Origin: Hybos culiciformis
Lineage: Eukaryota > Arthropoda > Insecta > Diptera > Hybotidae
NCBI GenBank assembly: GCA_964007475.1
Contig: OZ023273.1
Span: 120,575,812-120,639,811, forward strand
Length of the DNA: 64,000 nucleotides
Direction of reading: 5' to 3'
This document shows positions 52,303 to 64,000 of this stretch, in pieces (within the stretch, counting starts at the first letter, position 1; the number at the start of each line of letters is the position of its first letter). The notes under the pieces are model-generated. The model was not told the origin of the DNA. It ran no database searches and worked only from the letters and a program-made list of their open reading frames with translations. A program made the translations under genes and the position numbers.

Positions 52303-53222
52303 TGAAGATGTACAAAAAGGAAGTCCTTAAGATGTCTTGCGTTATTGAAGGAAAAATATGACGTCGTTATAGAAGTGAGAAATGAACATAACCATGCTCC
52401 GGATTTGACCAAATCCAAGAAAAGATTGGCAGCAAATAAAATGAAAGAAGCAGCTTCTAGCTCAATAAGAGGGAGCACCAGTAAAATTTACCAGAGCATT
52501 CTTTCCAAAGAAGGAAAAAGCCAAGAAGAAATAGATAATTTGGCTCTATTTCTGCCAGAAAAGGAAAGTTGTTTGACTCTTATAAGGAGAAATTATAGAA
52601 TAGTTATAACACAAAAAGAGCCGCAAGACATTACATTTGAAGTACCCGAAGAAGTGAAAAAGCCGAAAAAAGAGGACAAGTCTTAAGCCCATATATAATA
52701 TGCGATTTTGACCATACAGCAATGAAAGGCATATGGAACATGGACGCTACCTTCATCTACCTTCATCTACCTTCATCTAGCAAAAAATATATATGGCAAA
52801 GTTAAAAAAGAAGGACTCCGAATTGCATATATTATATTTATTATACATTATATATTATATTATATATACATACACATATTATATTATATATGTTCTGCCA
52901 GTGCGCTCATCATTTCAAAATTTGGGTCTTTTTTAAATTATTTCATCTAGCAAACATTTTTTTTGGCAAAGTTAGAAAAGAAGGACTCCAAATTACGTTT
53001 ATTAACGATTTGGAATTTCAGAAAGCAATCCGAATGCTGGTGGCCCTGTCATTTTTGAAACCTGATGACATTTCCGATTTGTTCATAAAAATTTCAGAAT
53101 GCTATCCGGGAAAGAGTTTAAGAAATATATATATGTATTTTGAAAATACATGCATAAAACAATCGATCTTTTCCCTCCAACGACATGGACAAACTATTAA
53201 AGCGACATGGACAAACCTTTAA
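52303..53222 (+). pseudogene. Broken MULE transposase (FLYWCH + MULE pieces)
   Basis: The longest intact piece (frame of 52345-52686) reads LKEKYDVVIEVRNEHNHAPD and then a Lys/Glu-rich segment. Just upstream in the same frame RCTKRKSLRC precedes it, with TGA at 52303 where a FLYWCH domain would have Trp. Further pieces are IWNMDATF (52730s, like the MULE D-G-T-F site) and, from 52890, KVRKEGLQITF and LEFQKAIRMLVALSFLKPDD, which resemble the part of MULE transposases after the catalytic core. Most of the catalytic domain is missing and frames are broken, so it is inactive. It supports assigning the foldback to Mutator-like elements. Confidence 0.65.
52750..53000 (+). repeat. Short internal duplications in the MULE remnant
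   Basis: A 10-base unit CTACCTTCAT repeats three times at about 52748-52778. A longer segment, TTCATCTAGCAAA through GGCAAAGTTA and GAAGGACTCC, occurs at 52772-52830 and again at 52942-53000, exactly 170 bases later, with an AT-rich microsatellite between. These look like replication-slippage or repair scars. Confidence 0.8.
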
Positions 53223-53323
53223 AAAAAATTTGGAATTCTGCATTTTCAATGATTTACCTACATTTTTAGATTAATTCATCTCGTAAAATATTATAAAGAC
53301 TACTAACTTTATGGTTTTATATA

Positions 53324-53520
53324 TGTTACGGTGAATGTACGAATTCCGGGGAATGTGAGTTTAAAAACCCGTAAATTTAATATTACATTACATTTACCGG
53401 CCCGATTGGCCCCATTTTTTACACAAAAATGGGGCCAATCGGGCCGGTAAATGTACTGTAATATTAACATTTACCAAAAGTAAACTCACATTCCCCGGAA
53501 TTCGTACATTCACCGTAACA
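53324..53520. mobile_element. Near-perfect palindromic MITE in the right foldback arm
   Basis: TGTTACGGTGAATGTACGAA at 53324 is the complement of the end at 53520, and the two halves meet at ATTTTTTACACAAAAAT, so the whole 197 bases form one hairpin. TATA flanks both sides (53320-53323, 53521-53524). The left foldback arm near 48060-48085 has the same flanks joined with a single copy, proving insertion after the arms formed. Confidence 0.92.
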
Positions 53521-54077
53521 TATACACACATTTACATTTTTTTTTTACTATAAATATCTTCTTTCTTCTTTTATATACATAAAACTTAAAGTATGTTTGC
53601 TGCTGCTTATATGTTACCGCTCAATCGATCAAACTTACACCATGTCTTTACCTCGGGTCGTGGGTTATTACAGGCTATTTTAAAACCTGATTGGAGTCCG
53701 ATTTCATTCAAGTTTTGTACATAAAAAGAGGAAATGATCAAAAACACAAATCTGGTTTGGTTTGGAAACCTGTTCATTCGATGAATAAGTAAAAATGATA
53801 AATCTTAATTCCCCGTAGATAGTTTTCTCCAAATTTATAAAATAACTGGCTTTTAAAATTCTCTATAAACCTGATAACAAAAATTCCACTTGCAAAAGTA
53901 AAACAGTCAGAGTCGTAGCTAGTATATTTATAAATCACAGTGAATAAATACACTACGAATTGCGTGTTCTGGGGTTTATTTCCAACATTCTAGGATTTTT
54001 CTGCAATATTCTAACGAAAACAAAAAAAAAGTAATTTTTTTCATAAAAAAGTAAGTTTTGTAAAACGAAAAAAACTG

Positions 54078-54804
54078 GTCAAATGTCGGATTGTCAAATG
54101 TCAGATTGTCAAATGTCAGATTGTCAAATGTCCGTTGTCAAATGTCATATTGTCAAATGTCCGTTGGCAAATGTCCGATTGGCAAATGTCCGTTGGCAAA
54201 TGTAGGATTGGCAAATGTCCGTTGGCAAATGTAGAATTGGCAAATGTCTGTTGGCAAATGTAGAATTGGCAAATGTCCGTTGGCAAATGTCGGATTGTCA
54301 AATGTCCGATTTTCATGGGCAAATGTCCTGTGGCAAATGTCCGTTGGCAAATGTCAGATTGTCAAATGTAAGATTGTCAAATGTCAGATTGTCAAATGTC
54401 ATATTGTCAAATGTCAGATTGTCAAATGTCATATTGTCAAATGTAGGATTGTCAAATGTCACATTGTCAAATGTCACATTGTCAAATGTCAGATTGTCAA
54501 ATGTCAGATTGTCAAATGTCAGATTGTCAAATGTCAGATTGTCAAATGTCATATTGTCAAATGTCAGATTGTCAAATGTCAGATTGTCAAATGTCAGATT
54601 GTCAAATGTCAGATTGTCAAATGTCAGATTGTCAAATGTCAGATTGTCAAATGTCATATTGTCAAATGTCAGATTGTCAAATGTCAGATTGTCAAATGTC
54701 AGATTGTCAAATGTCAGATTGTCAAATGTCAGATTGTCAAATGTCAGATTGTCAAATATCAGATTGTCAAATGTCCGTGGGCAAATGTCAGATTGGCAAA
54801 TGTC
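54078..54804. repeat. 15-base tandem array, right foldback arm
   Basis: From about 54361 to 54770 the unit GTCAAATGTCAGATT repeats more than twenty times with rare variants (CATATT, CACATT, AGGATT). Between about 54130 and 54350 it changes to 29-30-base units alternating CCGTTGG and AGAATTGG/AGGATTGG. Because 15 is a multiple of three and the unit lacks stops in several frames, long pentapeptide-repeat open frames appear on both strands; they are not genes. Confidence 0.95.
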
Positions 54805-54953
54805 TTTTGGGCAACTGTCTGCCCCCCTGTTCATTTGACGTCGATGTCACTTGGAGTTTAGTTTCTGAGACTGCTAGAATGTCAAAATACATCAGTGGTG
54901 GCAACCTGCAAGCAGTGGCAACCTGCAAGCCTCTTTCTGCAAGCCTCTTTCTA

Positions 54954-57900
54954 GATGTATGAAGACATAGCAAGAGTAGTATAACCCTAAAAAATTCCGG
55001 TATCTAAGAGATTATAAAAGAGAATAACACATAGAGAGTTACCAGGTGGTTTTATTTATTATTTGAAGAAATTTTATTGCGTATGAAGATTCTGCGTTAA
55101 AATTTCTTTATTGTTTAAAATGAAATATACTATACCTATTAAACATACGTACTTACATAACATTATATTAAAGAGATATTAGGGAGTCATTATGGTTTGA
55201 GATTTCGTTTAAAATGACCAAAAAAAGAACGAAGTGCTGAATGCTATTATTTTGTGTTACGACATTTACACGATAATAACAATAAAAAAAAATTTTATAA
55301 TAAAAATTCATTTTCTCATTCAGACAATAAAAAATTCAATGTGTAGGAAGGTACGAAAATTTTGAATTACGACAAAATACACTGCTGTGTTACATACAGA
55401 AACTGAAAATGTTTTTTTGCGTCACGTAAAAACTTTGAATGTAAAACATTTATTTACACACATTAGACTAAATTTTTAGTAGGTACAATTATACGGCTTT
55501 TTCTTGCTATTTTCTACAAAAAAAAATTTATAAAATTATTTTTTTGTTAAAAAAAAATACTTATTAATCGCCAAATTAAAAATAAAAATATATTTTATTG
55601 AATGTTGTTTGTAAAAAAATTTTTTATGAAAAAAACAAACACTTAATTTAAGTGGACAAATCGAAAAATTTACTAATTCCAGTCCAAGGTGAGAATTGAA
55701 CGCACTACCACTACAGCATGGCGTTCAGAACATAAATTATTCTTTTTATAAATATTACACACAGCATATAAAATCAAGTTTAACAATTCAATATACATAA
55801 TTAATTGTATTCTGTTTTTTAATGGTTTAAAATATATGTTACATATGTAAGTAGCCTACTATATAAGTGTGAAATTATTATTGTTAAATTTTTTTTAAAT
55901 AGTATAATAATAACCGTAAAGTTGCAGATTAAAATCTTTTATATTATTTTTCAACGTGTATTTTTACGTCCAAATATCAATTCAGGTGTATCAAAATCGT
56001 AGCAAAACAAATTAAGTTATTTCATAAACAAGTTAATATATTTTTTGTTTTGAACTTTTCAAAAATACATTCGAATAAAATTAATGTATTTGCAATGCTT
56101 TTATCACTATGAGGTTATTAGCCTTGGAGAGCAAACGTAATTTCGATTCATAATTTTTTGCTATTAGTGATAAAAGAATTTTTATCGCAACAGAGTTTTT
56201 TGTTGGTTGTCATGTGTACAGCAGATATATTACTAATAAGAATTTTTTTTTTTTTATTAAAATTTCTTCATTGAATCTCAACAATCATCTAAAAAATGAA
56301 ACAAACATTGATTGGTAAAAGACTGGAAATTTTCTTGTTAAAAATCAGAACATTTTATTTCATACTTGAGAGTTCAACATACAAAATTAACATGTAACTT
56401 AAAGTTAACCTTTTTTTTTTTGAATATGTGTAGATTGGCAATTCAAACGATAAAAAAATCCATTTTTGTAATATTCGTTTATAATAGGTATAATGTTTCC
56501 CATATATATTATGTTATGTGTTTAGTTGATAAACTGACAGCATTATGTTTCAGTTTCTTGAATAAGTATAGACAATTTTTTGATTTTTTTGATTACATTG
56601 AATCATTTACCATTTTTAATGTACCATATTTTTTTCCCCAATATAAAACTATCTAAAATACATACAGTAACATTTTAACAAAAGTAGTGTACATTTTTTA
56701 GCTGTGGTAATGTCTGGTTCTTTAAAGTACAGTTTGGTTCTTTTTGTATGGATTTTACCAAAAACAGAAATAAACGCGTAAATTTATTAACCCAATCCAT
56801 TTAAAAGTATAAAAAAAAAATTCATGCGACTGTATAAAAATATGCTTTTACACCGTTTATTGATATAATTATATTTACTCAATTAATTTAATAAATTCAA
56901 TATTTAAGTTCAGTTTTCCGTCACTAGTAGCAAACAATTTGATATATTATTATAAATAATGTTAATTATAGAAGTATTTATAATCAGTTGATTTTTGACT
57001 CTTTAGAGTCTAACTAAAAACCAATAAATCAATTACAAAAATATTTTTCTATGTAGGATAGATAAAAACTTTATATGTATGTAAGTACGTTTGTGATTTA
57101 ATTTATTTTCAGTCAAAAGTAAAATAGGTTTTTTGGCAAATTTTTATTTATAAATAAATTTTTTTTTAAGAACCAAGATAATGTTCAACATGGCATTAAA
57201 TTTATCAAAAAAAAAAAAGTAAACTTTGTTGTAATCAATTGAGACAAAAATAAATTGTAACCACCTACATATTGAATTTTTTTTTATTATTAAACCCAAA
57301 TATACAAAGATACTCCATTTTAAATATTATTAAATAATATTGTGTTATTTGGGATTTTTGTGCGACTAAATCAAATTAAACTTTTGTTTAATAATTGAGG
57401 ATGTATTTAATATTTCAATAAAAATATATATTCACAAACCATAAAAGTGATTTAGGACAATGAAAGTATGATGATCGCAGTGGAAAAAAATTCCTAATTT
57501 TGGTTAAATCGAAATACAAATGAAGAATAAATTTAAAATAATTTATTCTCGACTCATCAACGCATTTTTGTGATAATTATCTAAAGATATTTTAAGTTCG
57601 TTTTCAAGCATAAGAAAATATACAGATAATTAGTAAATTTTTCAGTTTGTTAAATCCTACATATGTCACACATATTTATTTTATTTTAATAAATGAATGA
57701 GAAAAATTATTTCCTTGAAAATTTTGTCAACATATGAGCTAATTTCCATTAGAAGATAACACGTATGAAAGGCTTAAAATTTATGTTTATGCTTTATATA
57801 CAAAAAATTCTGTAGATAGATATGATTAGTTATAGAAACAACACATGTATAGATATTAGCCATATAAGTATGAAGAAGCCTATGTAAAATATGTATATGA

Positions 57901-60900
57901 GTATATTATATTATATATCACCACATATATGACACATGACCCAGATTTTATATGGATATTATTTGTTTTTATGAGTTAATTGTACTTGCATTATTCATAT
58001 ACATATATATAATGTTATACATAATATTCATAAAATTGAAATTAGTAAAAATTTAAAAATAATGTATTGATATAGAGAAAATAATATTATAAAAATGAAC
58101 TCTTTTATTCATATAATTATCTGAATTATTCATACAAAATGTCAAAAAATTGACACTAATTTTATGCAAATATTAATGGCTCGAGATCTAGAATAATTTT
58201 TGAAAACTAACTATATCACAACTATATAAATGTATATTAAAGTTTACTTTTGAAATAATGTATATCAAACATTTTTTCACATATCTATAGTTAAGTTAAG
58301 TTCAATGAATTATATTCATAAATTTAAGAATTATTCTATTTTTTTAAGATATTTACCATTTTATTATGGAGAGCGGACCAAAACTCAATCATCATAAGTT
58401 AATATTAAATTGATTAATTTCAAATGTATAATTCAAGATACTACCTTCTAAAAATATAAGAAAATCTATTCATAATTCATTTGTAATATAGTTATTAATA
58501 TTATTATTTTTATAATTTATTTCTCTAATTAGGTTCTGGTCCATAAAAAAAAACAACTAACAAATAAAATCGACAGTTGGTATTGTTCCATAAATATTAC
58601 AAAGAAAAAAGGATTACCAATAAAAATCGACTAAATATGCGTAACTAAACACATATTGCGGAATTCATACCTTTTATTTTTTTTTGTTTTCAACTATTGA
58701 ACGTTCTTTATTCTTTTGATTAATATAAAAAAAAAATTGGACATCGCGTACTGCTATACCAATGGTACCTAAAATATTGGATTTTTTTATAAATGTAGGT
58801 ACATAGAATTTAACTTCTGAAATATTTTCATCCATTATTAAATTTGTATGATCATTAATCAAAATTTTATGTTAGAGTTATTAACAGGGATAGGATTTTC
58901 AGATTTTTATCTATATTTTATAATATTTTTATTCGAGTATTTTATTTATTTATTTTATTTCTTATGAATAAAATAATAAATTCTAATTGAAGTAATTTTT
59001 TATTTCAATTTTTTTGGTATTAGTTAATGATATTTTGTTTTATATGAGTTTTATTAGTATAATTTTTTAAAAACCCTAAAAATCATATCCCTAGCTATCA
59101 AACGAAGTATATTAAAGAGAAGTATTGTGATGTGATGAAGCTAATTGAAGCGAACGAAAAATTTTATTCAATAATATCATCTAGTTTATAGATACTTATG
59201 TACATTATTTATTAAATTTTTTGTCATGCTGTAATTCAGGTTGAACTGAAATGAAAATTCTAATCTTTATCTGTAGTTAAAAAAAAAATTTTTTTTTCAA
59301 TCGTTTTTGACAATACAGTTTGAAAGTCATTGAAGTTGTAAAAACAAAACTGATCCCAAATGGTTCTAAATAAAATGTAAACCTCGTCAATCTACAAATG
59401 GCTTTTCGCAGAAGCCGTTCATTTTTCCTTTTTCCTAAATATAAAACCCCAGTCCAATGCAATAACAACGATAATTTTTGCAAAAATCCAGCATTAAATC
59501 AAATTGTGACTACCTTATTATTCTTTTTCCTATATAAATTCATTTAATTGAATCAACCGATAACATTTTATCAATAAGGAATTTATTCATTTACCAATAA
59601 ATGTCATCATCATCATCACTATTAAGTACCTATATACCGAGTTTCAGTTTTATTTATTTTTATTGCTTTTTTGCTTTTTTCCAAGTTACTTACATGTTGT
59701 TTAATTAATGAAAAAAAAATACTACGGCTATTTCACTGAGCTTGACCATAATACTATCCTTAAAACAAAAAAAAAAAAAAATAAATACACCTATATGTTT
59801 TTATTTTTTATGATAATGCTCATAGTGGAAAAACATTAATATTATAAATGAGTTATAACTTTGATGTCCATTCTATATACAAATTTAATAATAAAAAAAA
59901 AAAAACATTTTTTTTTTCTTTTCATGTATACCTATTATAACCTTATGCTTTATTCAATAAATAATAAAAAATAATAAATCCATAATGCCCACCATCCAAA
60001 TAAATTACGTTAATGGTTATATTTATCAAGGAATCATAAAATTATTTGGGTAGTTAGTACACACAAAAAAGAAGTTAAAAATTTATTTGCTGTAAAATTG
60101 TTCCTTCCTTTTATTATTATATATTTATAATGCAATTTTTTCTTGTTTAATATTCATATGTACATTTAATCTGATTTGTTGTTAATTTTATTTTAAACCA
60201 CAAATTACTTCAATCAAGATTACTAATAGATAGTATATAATCGCAAAAAAGATATTACAAAACTTCAAATTCAAATTTTGATCCCCAACGTTAACATTCA
60301 ACTATTTATTTCACAAATTTATCTTTGAAGGATTGACTGAAACAAAAAGTCCTCGATGATGGCTTCATTTTTATTCAATTCCAAAAATTCTAGATATTTT
60401 CTTGATTTTAAACAATATTATTTTAGCGTGCATCTTACTTTTATCTATCCAATCCAATCCAAAATTTCTTTTCAATTCTGCATCAAAAACGATAGTGTAT
60501 TCAAAATAATATTATACTACACATACACACTATTATAATAATATGTACATACATTTTACTATATATATAGAAAATAATATTTTAAGCTGTTAGTGATTTA
60601 ATTTTGCGTCAAATTTTCTTAATTTCAAAATGTTTTCATGTGCAAAGCAGATTAATAAAAAATTCTTTAAATTTCTTATACCTAACACCTGACTATTTCA
60701 TCGAGTTTTATAAAGAACAAGAATAAAAATAATAAAATTATATTAAAAAAAAAAAAAACAAAAAACCGAAGAAATTGTTCAACTTCATCATGTCATGCCT
60801 AAATGGCAAAGAAAATACCTAAACGAAAAATAAAATCTTTCTGCTACATGACATCAAGAATTTTTCAACTGTTTCATTTTGCTTCCATTAATTAAGTTTT

Positions 60901-63900
60901 TATTATTGTATTATTGCTGCGGATTTTATTGCTTCTCTTAAAAAATAATAAAACAAGAGTATGTACACACTGAAAATATTTCCTATACAATTTTATTAAT
61001 ACATTGCACATTATTATTATAATCTCATATAGTACGAGTATAAATATATTTTCGCAGCAGAAACATAATAAAGTTTTGCATTCTATCGCAACATTTTTCA
61101 TAATTGGAACCATATACTTATGCTTAAATATTTTTATAATAAAATTTAAGTATATAGGATCGCTAATTCTCCAATTAAATAGAAAATTTCCATAGAAAAG
61201 AGCAAAATATTGATTTGACGTTGGTGTATGATGTTCGTTATAAATAATAAGGTCAACAAGAAAAACTAAATTAAGAAATATGAGGATGTGAATATGTACC
61301 TATTTTTTTTTTAACGATATGAATTGAATTAAAAATTGTAATAAATAAGACGGTGATTTATTTAAAATTTTAATATTTTATATAGACTAAAAATTAGTGT
61401 ACAATCTATTATTAATTAAAATGTTTTTTTTTTTTTGTAATTAAAACTCCAGATGATTTGATTGTAATTTCTTAAACTAAATTTATATATTACTTACCAC
61501 AAAATAGAGTTCAATAACTTTTCGGCAATATCAATTACTATAAAACATTTAAATCCTAATGTCTGACAACAACATAAGATTATTTTAACCAAAAAAATTT
61601 GAGTTCTAAAACTTAATTAGAATTAATCCTCTTATAATTTTAAATTCTGATATCATATAAATACTAACAACATAATAATTTGCGGTTTTAAAACCTTTTT
61701 TTTTATTTATTTCTAGACGGCAGATGGTTAGTAAGCTTAACTGCAGATGATGTGTATTTAATATATTTGACACTTTTTTTCTTCTATAGATATAAACAAT
61801 TTGAAACTTTAATAAATTTATAGCATAAAGAAGAAAATATTGTACATAACACCCTATTTTTCTTTCAAATTTTGTTTTATGTACAACACTCAAATTTATA
61901 CTTATATATGTATACGATTTCTTTAGAATTAATTTTATCTTTTTATTGCTATTATTATTTTTATCACTTTTGTTATTATTTCCGTTTAAAGATATGAAAG
62001 AAGTATAAATGAAATTATTATTATTTTTATTTTATTTTTTTTTGAACAAAATAAAAGTAAAATTGAATTTAATTTAATTTAATAATATAAAATAATATTT
62101 AATAAAATTATATAATTGAATTCAAAGGTCAAATAACTTTAGGTTTATATTGAAAAAAAAAAAAAAAGAAATCAAAAAAACTTCGTTAACAGAGAGAGAC
62201 AGGTTGAAAATAAAATCTTATAAAAAGAAAAATAATATCAAAAAAAAAAAAATATTATTTATTTTTATATTTATTGTATATCATTCATAATATTAGATAA
62301 AAATAATTTTATTTATTGTCAGTCATTTTTATTTATAAACCAATATAATAAAATCATATAAATGAAGAAAGATTATCATAATTTTGTTCTTCAAATATTA
62401 TACGTAGGTATTACTCTTATCTTTAATCTTTATGCTTTCCAAAATTTCATCTTAAAAATAATATAATTTTTTTCTTATATCATTTTAACATTGATTCTGG
62501 TTGTCATAATCTTCTATATTGATCCCTGTTCGAAAATCAAGCAAAAAAACACAAACCCCAACGGAAAATAACCATTACGAAACCATTTTTCAATTTATCG
62601 GTTTAATTTCTAAATAATTAAAGAATATTAAGTGTTTTTATACATTTTTATACATTTTTATACATAAATAACAAAATATTTGTTCCACATAAATAAAATA
62701 ATTATTATAAAGATTTATTAAAAATTTACATAATCTATTTTTTTGCTACAATATTTTTATACATGTATGGTTATTTGTACAAACTTAGACCGTCCAATGC
62801 CCACAATTTTTTGGGAAATGGAACAATAATGTGTCTAATTTGTATTTAACTGTAAATAAAGCTAATGGTAATAAATATCTTTATGATGTCATGTGAAAAA
62901 TTGTGTTCCAATTAAAAATTATTTCCTTTTTTTTCGAAATAATGGAAAATTTATTTTATTGAAATTTTTAACAATAAATTTTAGTTTTTATTACCTGCTA
63001 ATAATTAATTTCTAGAAATACATTAAAAATAATTGTTTTTAGCTTTAATAAGATATATTGCACTTGTGACGATATTTCGCATTGTTTTGTTCTTTGTTTG
63101 CTTCTTTTTTAAGTTCGGCATACAGAAATTTAAACTTCATTCAGACTTGAAATGCGGAAGTACGAATAAGGTTTAAATCTGAAACATAAGAGCAGAAATA
63201 ATCAACAAAAAATTGTTAATATTTGGTATCACATAAAAAAAATAAGGTTTTGACACTACTGAACTCAGAACAAAAACCTCAGCAAAAAATAAATACATCG
63301 TTATTCGAATCACATCTGTTTCTGAAATTTCGATTACTATTATAAAATGTCATCCTTTATTATAGTGGCCTTGGAAAATGATGAAAATTCAACTATAATA
63401 AAATATACTTTAATATGACGAAACGAAGAAAAATAATATCAATGAAAAAAGAAAGAATTAAATTGATATTTTAATTTTTGATTTTTAGTTTAAGATTACT
63501 GTAAGATTCATAAGGTTTTGAAATACTAAAAATTTTCCTTAAAATGTAATAATATTAAATTCTTTCGCATATAATATTGTAAATAAAAATATCTCAGAAG
63601 AAGAGGCATGAGTCCTAAACTCTGAATAAAATTAAATTTTAAATTATTGTATATACATCTAATATTAAAATAAATAAAGAATTGAATTGAAAATTGATAT
63701 TTGAGTGGAACAAATTTTTTGTTGATGACGCAAATCAAAAATTTTGAATTCAAGTATTTATACGCATAACAATGAAAATTGAACTCTGCAAACTCCATTA
63801 AAATAAAAATAATCTCGGGATAAAATTTTAACATTTTTGATGAAGCAGCAAAATGAGAAATACATATACAATTTGAATAGTTGAAAACTCAATTACACAC

Positions 63901-64000
63901 TTTTCTAATTAAAAACATTATCAAAGTATATCTTTTCAAACTAACTTGTAATTAAGTATTCAATTATTTCTTCTTTTCAATTTCTTCTTTGTTTTTTTTT
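54954..64000. other. AT-rich region with no recognised gene
   Basis: Nine kilobases of A/T-rich sequence with homopolymers and short motifs such as ATACATTTTT in triplicate near 62640. A block at about 55680-55735 (minus strand GTAGTGGTAG followed shortly by GTTCAATTC) looks like an eroded tRNA-like fragment. The open frames (for example 56366-56656 plus, 61606-61893 minus, 63526-63834 minus) have AT-driven composition and no domain I can name. Confidence 0.6.

Larger units (their letters stand above)
45726..54826. mobile_element. Foldback-like MULE element, about 9.1 kb, with nested insertions
   Basis: The two ends are inverted copies: GGACAGTTGCCCAAA then GACATTTGCCAATC near 45733, and the complement ending near 54820. 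They are flanked by the same 9 bases, CTGTTCATT, at 45717-45725 and 54827-54835, the duplication length of Mutator-like elements. Each arm has a terminal cap, an array of 15-base repeats (45748-46110 and 54078-54804) and about 0.7 kb of shared unique sequence ending near 48176 and 53214. The loop holds a broken MULE transposase (52303-53222). Drosophila FB elements have this design: long inverted repeats made of short tandem repeats, 9-base duplications and a MULE-type transposase. At least seven other elements are nested within. Confidence 0.85.
44871..54953. mobile_element. Older element hosting the foldback (split into two parts)
   Basis: AGAGGCTTGCAGGTAGCCACC near 44878-44898 is matched in inverted form by GTGGCAACCTGCAAGCCTCT near 54920-54942. 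Subterminal copies of the motif lie at about 45077, 45430 and 54903. The parts at 44871-45725 and 54836-54953 would be contiguous once the foldback insertion is removed. The left part carries a zinc-finger remnant. Outer ends and superfamily are uncertain. Confidence 0.55.

Noticed and set aside
45726..54826. CRISPR-like array of regular repeats
   Set aside because: The repeats are directly tandem with no unique spacers, lie in inverted transposon arms, and the genome is eukaryotic.
54215..54962. Long open frames of pentapeptide repeats (LSNVR, QIVKC, CQMSD, FDNLT) on both strands, up to about 207 codons
   Set aside because: They come from a 15-base tandem unit that is a multiple of three and lacks stops in several frames; all frames are equally open, so there is no coding signal. 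The same holds for 45675-46002.

Overview
The window is a very AT-rich piece of nuclear genome from an insect. The two protein-coding genes have insect-type orthologues (a serine-enriched BTB-BACK protein like Drosophila gprs, and a GalNAc-transferase like Drosophila Pgant9). Genes are split by AT-rich introns and the intergenic DNA is full of small DNA transposons. A dipteran would fit, but the sequence does not settle the order. Nothing bacterial is present.

Layout. (1) 1-8471, minus strand: most of a gprs orthologue, seven coding exons, with the 3' end beyond the left edge. Its last exon contains one in-frame TAA followed by about 758 open codons of the expected serine/SP-rich tail. A possible non-coding first exon lies near 9743-9821. 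(2) 8.5-19 kb: AT-rich non-coding DNA with two terminal-inverted-repeat (TIR) elements (15617-16645 and 18046-18688). (3) 19039-31902, minus strand: a complete Pgant9-like gene of 11 coding positions. One lectin-domain position has two alternative exons of opposite charge character. (4) 31.9-44.9 kb: non-coding, with a TA-flanked TIR element (38173-38922) and a hAT-type non-autonomous element with a perfect 8-bp target duplication (41024-41555). (5) 44.9-54.95 kb: a nested transposon cluster. The core is a roughly 9.1-kb foldback-like element flanked by the same 9-bp direct repeat. Its inverted arms end in arrays of a 15-bp repeat and its loop holds a broken Mutator-like (MULE) transposase. 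At least seven further elements sit inside it, and it sits inside an older element with a zinc-finger remnant. (6) 54.95-64 kb: AT-rich DNA with no gene recognised.

Two themes stand out. First, three elements with different TIRs each carry a tRNA-like module with good A and B boxes followed by an A-rich tail. One of them carries two such modules head-out around the A/T tract. Second, the two arms of the foldback serve as each other's empty site, so two later insertions can be delimited precisely. The two host genes act in unrelated processes: a BTB scaffold or adaptor protein, and Golgi mucin-type O-glycosylation. Nothing suggests that they work together. All exon joins were read by eye from splice consensus, reading frame and family resemblance; no alignment or search was run.
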